A stretch of 64,000 bases of DNA from Thalassia testudinum (lineage: Eukaryota > Streptophyta > Magnoliopsida > Alismatales > Hydrocharitaceae). Of this stretch, positions 33,110 to 45,815 are shown piece after piece. The translations under genes were made by a program, and so were the position numbers. The notes under the pieces are model-generated. The model was not told where the DNA came from, searched no databases, and saw only the letters and a list, made by a program, of their open reading frames with translations. Positions within the stretch are counted from its first letter, which is position 1, and each line of letters starts with the position of its first letter. The stretch covers positions 17,242,501-17,306,500 of the forward strand of contig JAZHRO010000073.1 in the NCBI GenBank assembly GCA_037157565.1, in the 5' to 3' direction.

Positions 33110-36068
33110 ATAGTGCACTTAAAAAATTGCTTTTATACTAAGGCAGACGCTTAAGGATCTCCAATGTGGGACAAAACCTTCCCCTTCCAAAGCCGACTTC
33201 AAGTGTCAATATCTCCTAGCTCAGAGCTCCAAATCAAGCGAATCGAAGCTTGTCGGAAAGCTCTTAAGTAGCTCTACAAGATTACAGGGTCAAGTTAATG
33301 CTAAGGGGAAGATTTCCTCTTTGATTTGAAGGGTGGAGTTATGGGTTTTATACGGGTTATATACTACCTACATATGAAATTAATGTTGTAGAGTCCACAG
33401 ACTGGACTTGCTCTCTTAACTAAGGCTTTAAATGGGTTCTACAAGTATTTTTGCAGCTTCAGGAATGGGTTTTGAGCTCCCTAAGCTTCAGGTAATGCAT
33501 AGGAAGTTGAAGCTTCTCTGAAAGCTTCAGAGATTGAATTCAAACATGAAAAAGTTGTAACAGAGAGCTAAGATCATTTTTAATCAATTGGAACAGCTTC
33601 TGAAGGTTGTAACAAACTCATATGGGCAGAAATCATGATCAAATCTCATCCAAAAATCACTGCCAACAGTTTGGGTTCAAAAATAACCCAAACTGGCAGT
33701 GTTTGAATTCCAACAAAATTACATATCTGAGCTCAACCAAATCACTCTAAAATCATTCATATGAATCTCAGAATCAATTCAAGCTCCTAAAATCATTAAA
33801 TTGAGCTCAGAATCAAAGTATCCAACTCAGGTCTGACTATAAGGCTTAAAATTTTGACTTTCTGTTCTATGCCTCTTCACAAGAAATCAAAGCCTAAGAT
33901 AAGATCCTTTCAACCTCAGGAACTCGCTCAACCCCTTAGAAATATGATTGAACCTAAGAATCTAGGGTTCCAAGCTCATCGCCTGAACTCTAAAAGTGAT
34001 TTGTTCGTCAGAAGAGTTAGAAGGTTGTTACAGTGTTCTAAGAATGACTTTACTACACTACACTGAAGCTTCTAAACCCATTAAATGTGACTTTTAAACT
34101 TCCTAACAGACTTTCCAACTCCACCGGAGTTGGAGAAGATGAATAAGTTATCTTAGCTCCAGGCATTAAAATTCCAAATAAACAACCTCAAACAAATCAG
34201 TGATTAAAATTACGTCATTCTGGAGCTTCCCATCAACTTCTATAGGTTGAAGATCAGATTTGACTCACCGGAGCTCGCCAGAGCTTCGGTGAGTCCAATA
34301 AAAGATGAAATTTGTGTACAAAAAGAAATTTCATGCCATTTTTTATTTGAAAAGGTTCCTCAGTTTACAAGGAACCTCAGGATCACATTACATTCCACAT
34401 TAACTCATTAGATGTAAGATTTAACAGTAAATTCAATTTGAATGTAATCTGAGTGGATTAAGGCACAGGACTTGATCTCCCACTCAGATGAGTGGTCAAG
34501 ACAAGTCAAAGAAGGATTGAGATGATAAATACTTAGCTAATTTAAGGTTTTAACTGCTCCTGAGGCGTCATTGACAGCGAGCTTAGGAGCTTAGATAAAA
34601 TTAGGCATTTAAGTTATATATAGCATTTAATCAAATTAAGATGATAATTAAGATCCTTTGATGATGAGTGAGCGATTGAGGATCTGATGGAGGTGGAATT
34701 AGGTTAACTACTGCTGCCATGGACAGCAAAAGTAGTTGATGAAGGTGGATTTGGATTAGGCAAATCAGTGATCAAATTAAAGATTATGTGTGATAGAAAT
34801 GATCGTGGATGATAGAAGGTGGAAAATGGATTTAAAAGACAAAATAAGGACTCTGACAAGCTCAAGGAGCTCATCGGAGTCGAAGAAGATGAAGATTGAA
34901 ATTTGAAATTACGACTAAACTACCTACCAAACTAACTATCTAGCTAAACTACTCTACTCCTACTCCTACTCCTATCCTACTGTTACTTGGACGAAGGGGA
35001 CAGAGGAACTCCGTTGAAGGCTCATGACGGAGGAGCGAAATCAGAGGGTATTTGGAAGATCTCCAGCGGTGGATGTGAGATGAAGCAGAGGTACTCCTTG
35101 GTCAGCGCCTGTGTCCAGAGATGCGGCTAACCTCGGCGAAGTTCCTGAGCCGATTAAGGTGGACGGAGGAAGTCGGAAGGTGAGGTGGAAAGTTCATCGA
35201 AGTTGTAGAGGGTATACCCTATTGGGTTGGTTGTAGTGAGGAAGAGGGAAGGGAGCCAACTTGAAGAAAATTAAGGGGTCAATGGGTATTTATAGTCGAC
35301 AGCGACGAAGGAGGAGGAAGAATTTGGATGTGTATGAGGCTAGGAGGAGGTTAACCACCGGCGTCTTCTCCGACGACGGTGAAGTTATCTCCTACCCTAA
35401 ATTAGGATAAAAGTGTCATCCAGACTGATGGATGAAGATGGGATGGTGAGCGCAAGCTCCAGGAGCTTGGAGAAGGAAAGATGTCATCGGATGGGTGGTG
35501 ATCGTGTGGTGGAAGCACCCTCGGTCGTCAGCCGTTCAACCGGTTGAAGAGAAGAAGAAGAAGAAGAAGAAGTCAGGGACCTAGTTGTGATAAAACTTAA
35601 GGACCTATATGAAAAATAAGGACTCGATTCAAATGAATTGTAAGGACCAAAATGTAAACTCAAGTTTCCAAGGCTTATTTTAATTTAGATCTTTTTCAAC
35701 TTTTTATATATGATTGTAAATAAGGTAATTATTATACTTAGACCTTGAATTTAAATTTTTAACCTTTTTAGATTAATTTATTTAATTAACTATTGTTACT
35801 TAAGTTATCATATACTTATATTTACATTATGCTTAGGTTAGTTAATGTATTAATAAGTTGAATGATTGTCAATATCTCCAGGCCAATCATTAATTAAATT
35901 ATTAATAATATTAATTGGATGTTAAAATAGCATTTTAACTTATTTTAAGGTCCTTTACTATATATCCCTTATTTTATTATTAACCCATATATTCACATAT
36001 CCTCAGCTAATTAACTAGGAAGACTAGTTAATTAGGGGTAATTCGAGATCATGATGAGCATCTTATCA
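33110..36068 (-). mobile_element. Long solo LTR, right part
   Basis: Second part of the roughly 4.07-kb solo LTR opened at 18075. It ends CATCTTATCA at 36068, flanked by CATTC (36069-36073). It is made of AT-rich non-coding sequence with Leu/Ser-like low-complexity frames (for example 33854-34066) but no gene. A GAA/AGA run lies at 35548-35571. Its reverse complement begins TGATAAGATG, like other Athila-type LTR starts in this window. Confidence 0.78.
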
Positions 36069-37695
36069 CATTCCCACTGGCCTTCTTGTAGACACAAGGT
36101 TCATCTGGATTTTGATGGAATCCATAACTCTATGGTCTCATCGAATCGGATGTTCCAACTACGGGAAGCCTGCTCAAATCCATAAATGGAATTCTTTAGC
36201 TTGCACAACTTTCTTTCCCCACCATCTAATTGGAAACCCTTTGGTTGCTCCATGTAGTTGTTCTCCTTGAGGAAACCATTAAGGAAAGTTGTCTTAACAT
36301 CCATTTGCCAGATGTCATAGTCATGTTATTCAGCTATGGCTAGAAAGATCGAAATAGATTTAAGCATGGCAACAAGAGAAAAGGTTTCCTCATAGTCAAC
36401 CCCTTCCTTTTAGGTGTAGCCTTTAGCTACAAGCCGTGCTTTGAAGGTCTCCACCTTCGCATCCAATCCCCTATCTCTTGTAGATCCATTTATACTCAAT
36501 GGATTTTACCCCATTAAGAAGATCTATAAGGGACCATACATCATTCTTGTGCATGGAGTTTATTTCATACTACATTGCTAGACTTCACCTGTGCACGTCG
36601 TGATCCTTCATTACCTCATTATATGTGGCAAGATCAATCTCATACTCTTCTGCGATGTGGAATCCAAATCCTTTAGGTGGATGCATCGCCTTAGAACTCC
36701 AACACGAAATGGAAGTATCACTTATTTCTAGTTGATATATTCCTTTTGGGTCAGGAGCTTCATTGGTCTCATCAAACTCAATAAGCTCTCTTATTTCATT
36801 TTGGTCTTGACCTTCAAGGAATTTTTCTTCTAGGAATCTAGCATTCCTAGATATGAATACCTTTTGGGTCTTAGGGCCATAGAAGTAATAGCCTTTTCTA
36901 TCCCTCAAATACCCAATGAAGTAGCACTTGGTAGTGCAAGATTCTAGTTTGTTGGGATTCATGTTCTTAACATGAGCCATACAACCATAAATGCACAGGT
37001 GTCCTACACCAGGCTTCTATCCTACCCACATCTCATGTGGAGTTTTAGGAATGGATTTAGTTGGAATCCTATTTCGAATGTATATTGTCTCTAGCACATA
37101 TCCCTAGAAGTAAAGCAGATGTCTCGCTTTGTTCATCAAGGACCATACCATATCCAATAGGATGCGATTGCATCTTTCAGATATGCCATTCAAGTGTGGT
37201 GTACCAGGATGAGTAAGTTTAGAGTTGATTCCTTTCTCCTTAAGGTATTCTTTGAAGTCCTCAAAAGGGTATTCATCTCCTTGACTTGACTGAATTGCTT
37301 TGATTCATTTACTCTTTGGTTCTCAACCAATGACTGATACTCTTTGAACTTTTCAAAGGTTTCAACGCATTAGGTAAATGAATCCATGCTGTGAATAGTC
37401 ATCAGCAAACATCACGAAATATTGTTGACCATTCCTAGTCGCAATACTAAATGGTCCACATACATCAATATGCATGAGGTCTAGTAAGTCCTCATGTCTG
37501 ACTCCCTTTCCAGGTAAGGGTGATCTAGATATCTTCTTATGAATACAATGTTCACAAGTAGGTAGGGGTTGGACCTTCAGAAAATCCAAGGGTCCATCCA
37601 TAAGAAGTCTATTAATCTTATCAACAGACAAATGTCCAAGCCTTTGATGCTAGATTACTATGATTTGTCTGCATCTTCCCTAGAACACTTATAAG
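36069..37695 (-). pseudogene. Copia pol fragment: integrase and N-terminal RT
   Basis: Read from the right: GAG-pre-integrase motif HQRLGHLSVDKINRLL (the preceding Trp codon is now TAG), the zinc-finger Cys pair in CEHCIHKK, the integrase core (HIDVCGPF), then degraded segments matching the second Asp and the Glu region, the C-terminal region (HVKNMNPNKLESC; CYFIGYLRDRKGYYFYGP), and N-terminal RT (MDVKTTFLNGFLKENNYMEQ; LCKLKNSIYGFEQASRSWN). Multiple stops and frameshifts are present. It breaks at 36069 at ...KKASGN and continues at 18074 after the solo LTR is removed. The Ty1/copia order (integrase before RT) is clear. Confidence 0.9.
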
Positions 37696-37700
37696 GTATT

Positions 37701-39413
37701 TGATGTAAACAAGTTTACATTGGATAAGATGTCTATTTATGCATGTTTTTAAGTATAGGATTGCATTACATACTATAAATATTGCATAACATGCATCATC
37801 TTGCATTTAGATTAGTTTGAATAAAATGAAGGTTAATTGTCTCCTTTTATGTTCAGGGACAGGGCAAACTTTTTATCGGGGCCTAGGATCGAAGATCTAA
37901 CCGTACAGATGTGATCAGGGCGACGATTGGAGTTCAACGACTCTAAGATCACCCTAATCAGACATCTGTAACATCAGATAGAGATCGGGGAACCCTAGAA
38001 GATCAAGGGCCAAGATGGTGTGAATCCGCACATCAAATGACAAATCTAACCGCACGGATGGACTTGGATCGATGATCGCAGCCTAACGACATGAAAATCG
38101 AGTCAATCCGATACCCGTGACACCATCTACATCATTCAGAAGATGGACGGCCAAGATGATGCCACGTGGCACCATCTCAGCTGCCCAAACATCCACACGC
38201 ACCCACTGAAGGCATCCGCATCAATGTTTCCCCACCATTGGATCAAGATCCAACAGCTGGGACGCATCCGCGCTTAAGTTAAGCACCCGCCCATCTGCGC
38301 GTGTAGCATAGTGGGCGAAAGCGCTTAAGTGAGGCGTAGGCGTGGGTTCAAAATGCAGGAGGCGGGCGAGCGGGCGCAGGCGAGCAGTCGCGAGGAGCAT
38401 CGAATCACGATCGAGCGGTCGTGAGCGCTCGATAGCACCCACGCACTATTGCACGCGCGCGCCTCACGCGAGAACAGACGCGGAGCACACGATGCGAAGG
38501 CACAGCAAGGGGCGAGTTAAGCCATCCGATCTCACGATCGGACAGCTGAGATCTACAGACCGTGAACGCGCGTTTTACGCGTGGGAGGCCAACGAGCGCG
38601 CATGCTCCGGCCCACTACGCCCACGATGGGGCTTTAGCTACGGTTTTATCAATCACTAAAGACCCCTGATTTAATTTTTTCAAATTAAAATGACCAAATT
38701 GCCCTCACTCCTTGCAACTATAAAAGGAGACCCCCTCCACACGGAATTCTCATCCCTTCCTTCTCTTCTCTCCCTCTCCAAAGCTCAAGAGAAGCTTATT
38801 CCACACCTGGGATGCTTCTCGCGAGATAAAGTCAAACTTTCGTCCCCCTTTCGAAAGCGGATCCCGTGACAACGACGACGTGCTGCCCCATTCCCGTTCT
38901 TCTCACTTCGTCCTTCTTCATCCTGCTCCGTTCCCCGTCGTCCAGGCATCTTCTCATCCGGCTCGTCCTCCAAGTGCCTGTTGAGGAGGATATTTCTCTC
39001 TCCATTCTTTTTAATGCTTTCTAGAGTAGATTTACTGCTTTCTAAAGTAGATTTATTGCTTTTTAGTGTAATCATTTTTTGCTTTCTAGTCATAATGTTT
39101 AGTGTAACAAACAATCTTTTTTATGATGAATTTCATGTTCATTCTACATCTCTTTTTTGGTTTTTGTCTGTAATATTCTCTCTCTCTCTTCTATTTATTG
39201 TAAATAGTTAGATAGTTCTAACCAATTAATTTACTTCGTGACAAATAAAACAAACGCATATTTTTAAATCAAATGTCTGCCTCCCTGAGTTCGACCCGGG
39301 ATTTCTATTCCGATATAAATTTTATTTGTTGAACACGAGTTCTTCACTTTCACACTACGACGATAGGTTTTTCAAAACCAAATACATTAGCGTAGCAACT
39401 CGTAGCTTCAACA
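37701..39413 (+). mobile_element. Solo LTR, copy A of an inverted pair
   Basis: Begins TGATGTAAACAAG and ends GTAGCTTCAACA; perfect GTATT duplications lie at 37696-37700 and 39414-39418. Length is 1,713 bp. The reverse complement of 53100-54875 matches it along its length. It carries CCCTGAGTTCGACCC at 39284-39298. Frames 38221-38659, 38785-39114 and 38981-39211 are not conserved as proteins between the two copies and are left out. Confidence 0.9.
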
Positions 39414-39418
39414 GTATT

Positions 39419-39990
39419 TGATTCTCGATCACAACGTCAAAAGCATTCATTATGGACTCAGATTCATCCATCTCACACAAATCACTAAGAATAATGGAAC
39501 CAAAAGCAACAGCTTTACCATAACGATTTATAATAAGAGTTTACTCAAAGTCCCACATGGTCTCATGGAGAGACAAGAGAGAGAGGAGGTGGAGAGGTGA
39601 TGGGAGGGGAGGATCAAATGGTTGGCTTCATGCAAGGTATGGAGGGTACTATCAAGGAAGAAGTCCTTGACGTGAGGAGGGCTTTGGGAGTCATGGCTTT
39701 GACGGAGGGCGAAGAGACACTATTTGCTATAGATGTAGAGAACACAAGCATGTTGCTACGATCTGTAGAAATGGAATAGTCTACCACAACTTTGGTAGCA
39801 TTAGTCACACAAGATTTACTTGCAATCGTCGACAAGATGGTAGGGTGCAAAACCCTACTGATAGTTGTCAAAACCCTAATGTGGGGCAAAGGTGTCATGA
39901 AGAGGAGTTGCCTGCATGTGCTAGAGTTTTGCTAACTCTCGCCAGCCAAGGTGTCATAGAGGTCTGCATGTGCTCCTGATGCCAGAGGTA
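39419..39990 (+). pseudogene. Zinc-knuckle (CCHC) gag-like fragment
   Basis: The plus strand near 39717-39770 encodes CYRCREHKHVATIC, a C-X2-C-X4-H-X4-C zinc knuckle. A second, damaged knuckle follows (HNFGSISHTRFTC, with the first two Cys positions changed). Such paired knuckles occur at the end of retrotransposon gag or LINE ORF1 proteins. The preceding segment is Gly/Arg-rich with a stop codon, and no RT is recognisable nearby. It lies antisense to the old copia element. Its parent element cannot be named. Confidence 0.5.
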
Positions 39991-41160
39991 TTGGCGGACG
40001 AGGTGATGCTCAAGAATGCCCTTGTTGGCGAGGTTATGGCCGGGAATGCATACCTCGATAAGATTCAAGGATTGGTGAGCACTCTTTCCTTATCTCCTTG
40101 TATGTGGAAGATTTCTCTATTGAATCCATCAAGGTTCTTGATGTTTGGGATTGGAGAGGGTGATGTTGCACGTTTAAAATTTCACACATCGATGCATGGT
40201 GATCTATCAGTTATATGGAGACTTGTATCCTCGTTCGATGGTGCTTTGATAAACACCAGTTTATCATCATTCTTAGGCTAAAAATCACACCTAGTTCGAA
40301 GGTTTTCTACATTGCATTTTGGTATTAGACTGCATCTAGTCATTCACTTGCATTTTTGGTTTAATGATGCATTACATTGTTTTATGTTTTAATACACTTC
40401 ATTTCATTTTCAGGGATGAATGCACTGTGAAAACCACTTAAACCTTGACAATGTGAAAGGCATTAATAAAGAAGAAGAAGATAGAGCTTCATTGCAACTA
40501 GATTCCAGCTCAATCCAGCTCACCTCAGCTAGATTCCAGCTCAACCCAACTCATCTCAGTTGAATCCAGCTCATTCTAGCTCCTCTCAGCTCATGGTAGC
40601 TCAACTCAACTTAACTTTGTGATACAAGAAATATGCGATTTGTAAAAGTGGATTTTTAAGTTGTATGTGTAAATCTCAATTGACTATTAAATTTGTAAAA
40701 CCTAGATAGTGGAGTATCTAGGGTCGTCCAAGGAGGCAACTTTAGTTTAATATTACTTTTCTCTCTCACACCACTCAAATCCTCTTCTTTTTGTTTTTGT
40801 GAAATTGTGATTTTTTAGGGTTTCAAGAAATACTCGAGGCAATAGAAATGCGAAACAGCTACGCCTAAGTAAACAAAATGAAATCTACCCCTCTAACTCA
40901 CCTTAGGCAAGTGCACCTAAGGTAATTAGAGAGGTGAAGTGGGTGCACTGCAAACTAAAATTTACTTGAAATATTAAGTACAAGAATTGAAAGGCAAGAA
41001 CATGATATATATATAAGTAGTGTCTACAAAGGCCACTTGAAGAGCTCACTTATGTGAATGATACCACATAAGTAATCCTCAAGTAGAGGAATGCTTGCTA
41101 CTAAAAAATAAGACACAAAGAAGAAAGTAGAAGATTCTCCCAAATAGATGAAGTAGAAGA
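39991..41160. other. Unassigned repeat-rich DNA left of the non-autonomous element
   Basis: No gene is supported. It contains an AGCTC-rich imperfect tandem tract (about 40498-40612, units like CCAGCTCAACC). The last five bases before the element are GTATC (41161-41165), its left TSD. Removing that element joins this sequence to 51180 onward. I could not find the outer boundaries or a TSD for whatever element this composite belongs to. Confidence 0.4.
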
Positions 41161-41165
41161 GTATC

Positions 41166-43915
41166 TGTTAATCGCTCTGAATCGGATTTAAAAATTGTTG
41201 CGTTGCAGTATAGATTGAATCAGCATGAAAAACAAATAAAATTTATAACTCAAATATCAGAAATGAAGTCCAAGGTCGTTCGCTAGGAGCAAATAGGAAT
41301 TCAATCCCTAATCTCAATAAGCACAAGATTCAAGCCAAATAATACCAAGAAATGAATAATAATTACTCAAAAATGATGATCAATGTAAAGCATGAGTTTA
41401 ACAATAGTTGTGCATGGCAAAAAGAATCTCAAAGAAAAAAAAATGGTGATTTACATCACCAATTATTCAATTTAAACATATATGCATTGAGTTCAAATAA
41501 TGCAACAGTGTCATCAACCATTCAAACTTAGGTACTCAAACATATCAACAACATCAACCAAGGCACTGTGCTTCTTCTTCAGCCTCCTTTTCTTTCTCTC
41601 CTACTTTTGCTTTTCTTCCTTCTCTTCTTCTTATGTGCATGGCTCTTCTGCCGCTCTCCTTCTCTTCTCCTTTCTTTTTCTTCGCAAGTCCTCCTTCCTT
41701 CCTTCTGCTTGCACAGTACACACAAGCCTTCTTTTCTATTCACGCACAAGGGCTACGCACCCTTCAAATTCATCTAAGTGTCGCATAGAGCCAAACTCCC
41801 TACCCCCGCACTCTCTCTCCTTTCTCTCTCTGGGTTTTTCCCTCCCAGGGCAATGCACATCGGGTTATCAAGTAATCGGAGGATCTGCGTACCTAGGTCC
41901 AGGGTCACCGGCGTGGTGTAGTGACCAAGGAATGAGAGGCTTAGGCGGGTCAGGTGAGTGAGGGTGTAATGGGACCTCACCCCATGGTTGGAGGTGATAA
42001 GCCCAAATCACAAAAACAACTTATGCGTGCACGTCGCTTCGTGCGCTTCTGAGGTGGGACTATTGTCCCCCTCCTTCCTTCGCGTGTGCAGTACTGATGG
42101 CGCCTTCAATTGAAGTGGTTGTTGCTCCTGTGGTCTTTGATTAAGGACCTGGGAAAGATCCTGATGGTGGTCTACGGGGCCTGGAAGTAATAGCAACGAA
42201 TAACAAGACCGGAGAAGGGCGGATTTGGCCGAGGGAGGGCGGATTTGGTGAAGGACGGTGAAATTGATAATCACAAATACGGCCTCACGACCACATTAGA
42301 ATAGCTCATAAGCATCGCAGGACCACGAAGATTGTAGTGGTGGTGGTTCTGTGATGGATTGGGGTGTGTGGTGGCCAGCGAAGGTCAACGAAGGTGGACA
42401 GCGATGGGTTTGTTCGATGGGCAATTTGGGTGAGCGAAGTGGCGAATAAGGAGAGGGGTTTTGTGCGGGAGGATGAGGCGAAGGTTATGAGCTTGTCGGC
42501 GAGTTGATTGGTGGTTTGTGGAGGTGAGATGGACTCGTCAAAGGAGTGGCTGGAGGTGAGGACGATGGAGGTGAACGGCATGTAGAGGGGATATTTTTGG
42601 GATTTTTGGGTATAAAACTAACCTAAGAGAATTAAGGATCTAATCTAACCCTAAATTAATAGACGAAAGGGGGAGAACGGCACCGACGTTGGTAGGCCAT
42701 CGCTGGGGAAGAAGACACTCTGGTGAGGGTAGGACAGCGAGGATGAAGGAGATAGAAGCGCCCGCTGGTATGGCGCATCGCGGAGGAAGGCAGGGAAGAA
42801 GGATCTACCGCCGATATTGCAGTCAAACGAAGGAAGGAGTTGAAGGAGCTCGCCGAACATCGAGGAGCTTTGGCCGGATGAGGAGAGATGAAATCAAAGG
42901 GGAATCCGGCCGAATTTGAGTGTGAAGAGAATGGCAAGGTCTGGGGAGTCTTATATAGGGCCCTAGAAGTCGACTTGAGCTTGGGAAGCAAGCTTCCCAA
43001 GCTAGGAAAGCTCTCTAGAGTTTGGAAACTCTATGATACCTGAATCTCTCATGCGTTCGCACGAGAGATTAGGAAGGTTTTGGGGCTCACGGATGGGTGC
43101 ATTGGAAAGAGGACTCCTTGAGGAATCTCCCTTCCAATTTTGGAAGGGATTGATTGATCAGAAAAGGAGTTCTCTTCAATCAAAGGTTGCCGAAGTTGTA
43201 GGATTAGGAATCTATGGTAGCAGCAATCTTTTTGTGAAGAAGACGACAAAGTTGGGGGGTTATTTATAAGAAATTCAAAAGTTAGGGGCATGAGTGTGAG
43301 ATAAAAGAATCAGATAGGACTAAATTCAAACTAGGTCAAGACAATCTCATATTGAGTCCAAATTTTGGTACAAACCTAATTTGGACCTAAGGAATTCAAT
43401 GGTGAAGTTGGATTTTGGTTTTGACCTATTTTTACTGGGTAATTTACACAATTACCTAAATTAGGGCAAAAGTCTGTCTGTGGTTCTGTTTTAGGTCAAG
43501 ACGGGTTCTGATGGTCAAATTGAAGGTACCAAATCCTAGAGAATATTTTTATATGAATTTTAGAGGGTTTAGGTGAATTTTATCCTAACCAAAAGCTCAA
43601 TATATTAAGCGAGTCTGTCTTTAGGGTTTCGGAAATCATTTAATTCCTGAAATACGCGAAAATCCATTTCTGTCTGTTCTAACCCACTTGTTAGATTCTT
43701 AAGAATATTTGACCCTTAATTAACCCCTGGAGAAACCCACGGTTATTTTGCATTCATAATATGATGGTAAAATTACAGTTTTAACCCTGATTTCTTGTAT
43801 TTTCCTCAGAATGGATTTGCAATGAATTATAGCCTTATGATAGTTATGTAAGAGCATTTATTCCTTGATCATGACTAAATAAAGCTAGATATGGCTGATG
43901 ATGATGTTATCATCA
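41166..43915 (-). repeat. 3' LTR of the non-autonomous element
   Basis: 2,750-bp direct repeat of 48448-51174, with plus-strand ends TGTTAATCGC and TTATCATCA. It contains a CT-rich tract (41570-41830), the GGTCGTTCG motif (41274-41282) and three hairpins: 42978-42988/42993-43003, 43043-43055/43058-43070 (one mismatch) and 43128-43137/43140-43149. Frames such as 41500-41961 and 42656-43000 recur shifted or broken in the other LTR and are not supported as genes. Confidence 0.88.
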
Positions 43916-45213
43916 TATTCCCAAGCCTAACTTTTGCTAGTCCCTTATCAAAATCTCATGGAATTAACTCAAATTCTAGACCATGCTTTTCTATGCTCAA
44001 TTTCTGATGTGTACTTTCTTTTGTAGATTAGATCAGAATGCCAATAGTAGGCCTAGAGGTGCTCAAGTACCAACTAAGATCCGAACCTAACCAGCTCTAT
44101 CCTCAGTTTACCGCGAAGGTTTCTAAGGCCCATAGGAACTAACTTAAGGTTCGTTGAACTCCGTGGTTAAAACACCCATATTTAAAACATGTTTAGTCCT
44201 AATTCAGTTTGTAGTACGTTTTTGTAAGAGAAAGACAGAAGATTTTTTTTTTTGCATTTTTGGAGAGTTTTCTCTCTCTTTTCTTTTCTTTATTTCTAGC
44301 CTCGGATTGGCTTTACAACACAGTCTGTGTCGGATTCCTCGCTCCCACCATCAATCCTCGCAGGGTCCCTGGCAATAGATGCTTTGAGATAGCACCGCCC
44401 ATGGCAACCCCCAGAACCCTGGCTTTTGACACTTCGAGATAGTGCCACCCATGGCATTTTGTAGCTAAATTCAAGCCCTGGCAATCGACATTTCGGGATA
44501 ATCCCTCCCATGGCACCTGAATTAGCACAAGGTGCTTACATGCCCCCAGTAGGATATTTACATATCCTAGGAGACAAGCACCGAGGAGACAGTATGTTAT
44601 TTAGCATCTTCAAGGGGAATTTCCCGCCTCTCTACACTAGGAACTCTTTCAAATCAACTTGTGTTGATAAGCCGCTCCTAATCTAGGTAGCTTTTTCAGA
44701 ACATAATTAACGCTTTTACAAGATTTTCATAATTAAAGCATACTGAACCAGACTGTGTGTGGATTAGGGTGCTTAGGTTACTGAGTCCCGCAAACCAGAG
44801 GCCAGTTAATGAGGTCGAATAATCCCAAAGCCTTAGACCTAATACTTAAGCTTCGCATTTTCCTCAACCTCTTGAGGACTATCTAGATCTTAACGAATAC
44901 TTGAATTTTTAAGCCTAAACACAGCCCAAGAGGCCTAAGATCAGCGTTCATACCAACCTTTGTGTTTCTTAGCACTTTTTTTTTATTTCTTTCTTTTGAT
45001 TTGGTCTAGACTTTAAATAGATTCCAAAATCTTTTACTAATTACTAACTCTTTTTTTGTTTCAAATTGTTGCTCCTTTTTGACATTTTAAAATCTCCTCC
45101 CCTTTTCCCTCTCAAGAATGATATGCAATTTGATCTTTCAAAATTTCCTCCCTTCTCCAATTTTTTTGTTCTTTTTCAACTTTTTATTTTTTTGGTTTTT
45201 TTTTCTTGGAATA

Positions 45214-45256
<43 letters not shown>

Positions 45257-45815
45257 TCTGAAACCCTTCAGAACTTTGAGTTTTTGTATGTTTGTACTTT
45301 AACACCCCCCCATGCCTAAGTTTTGCAATATCTTCATTGTAAACGGAGGGTATGAAACAGTTAGGGTTCAAGAATTAGAACAGGATTATCGGGTGGGTGA
45401 ATGGGTCGGGATGACTATTACAGACGATTTCAAGTTCTGATACGAGTACCAGAGGTGGGATCAACTGTTCTAAAACTGAACACAAAGTGCAATAGACGTG
45501 AAGTACAAAAAGGATAATCAGAAGGATCTCGGGTTTTTGGAATGACGGGTTGCCTCCCGTTAAGTGCTAAATTTAATGCCTTCAGCCGAGTAGAAAATGA
45601 TATGGAGGAGTGGTCAAATCAGACGAATTTTGTAAAACAAGCACCTTGATCAATAGCCTGGTTAGTCCAACCAGGTGCTTGTTCAGATCAGTAGGCTGAT
45701 GGTGCAGCCTAAACCCAATCAATCTGGCAGGCTGATAGATGTAGATCAAAAGATGTGGTACCCACCAAATGCTGTGGAGTTCAAAAGGATGTGGAAGTGT
45801 ATAGCTAGGGTTTGG
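43916..45815 (-). other. Non-coding 3' region of the non-autonomous element
   Basis: From the LTR inward: terminal purine-rich tract (minus strand TAGGCTTGGGAATA) with a decayed hairpin (43932-43940 / 43944-43953); a three-copy imperfect tandem repeat of about 55-65 bp (about 44358-44514, each ending with CCCATGGCA); a GT microsatellite (about 45219-45246); a G-tract motif on the minus strand (45303-45316, GGCATGGGGGGGTG); and GGGAGGCAACCC (45548-45559). The last two motifs match the other elements. No gene is seen. Confidence 0.72.
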
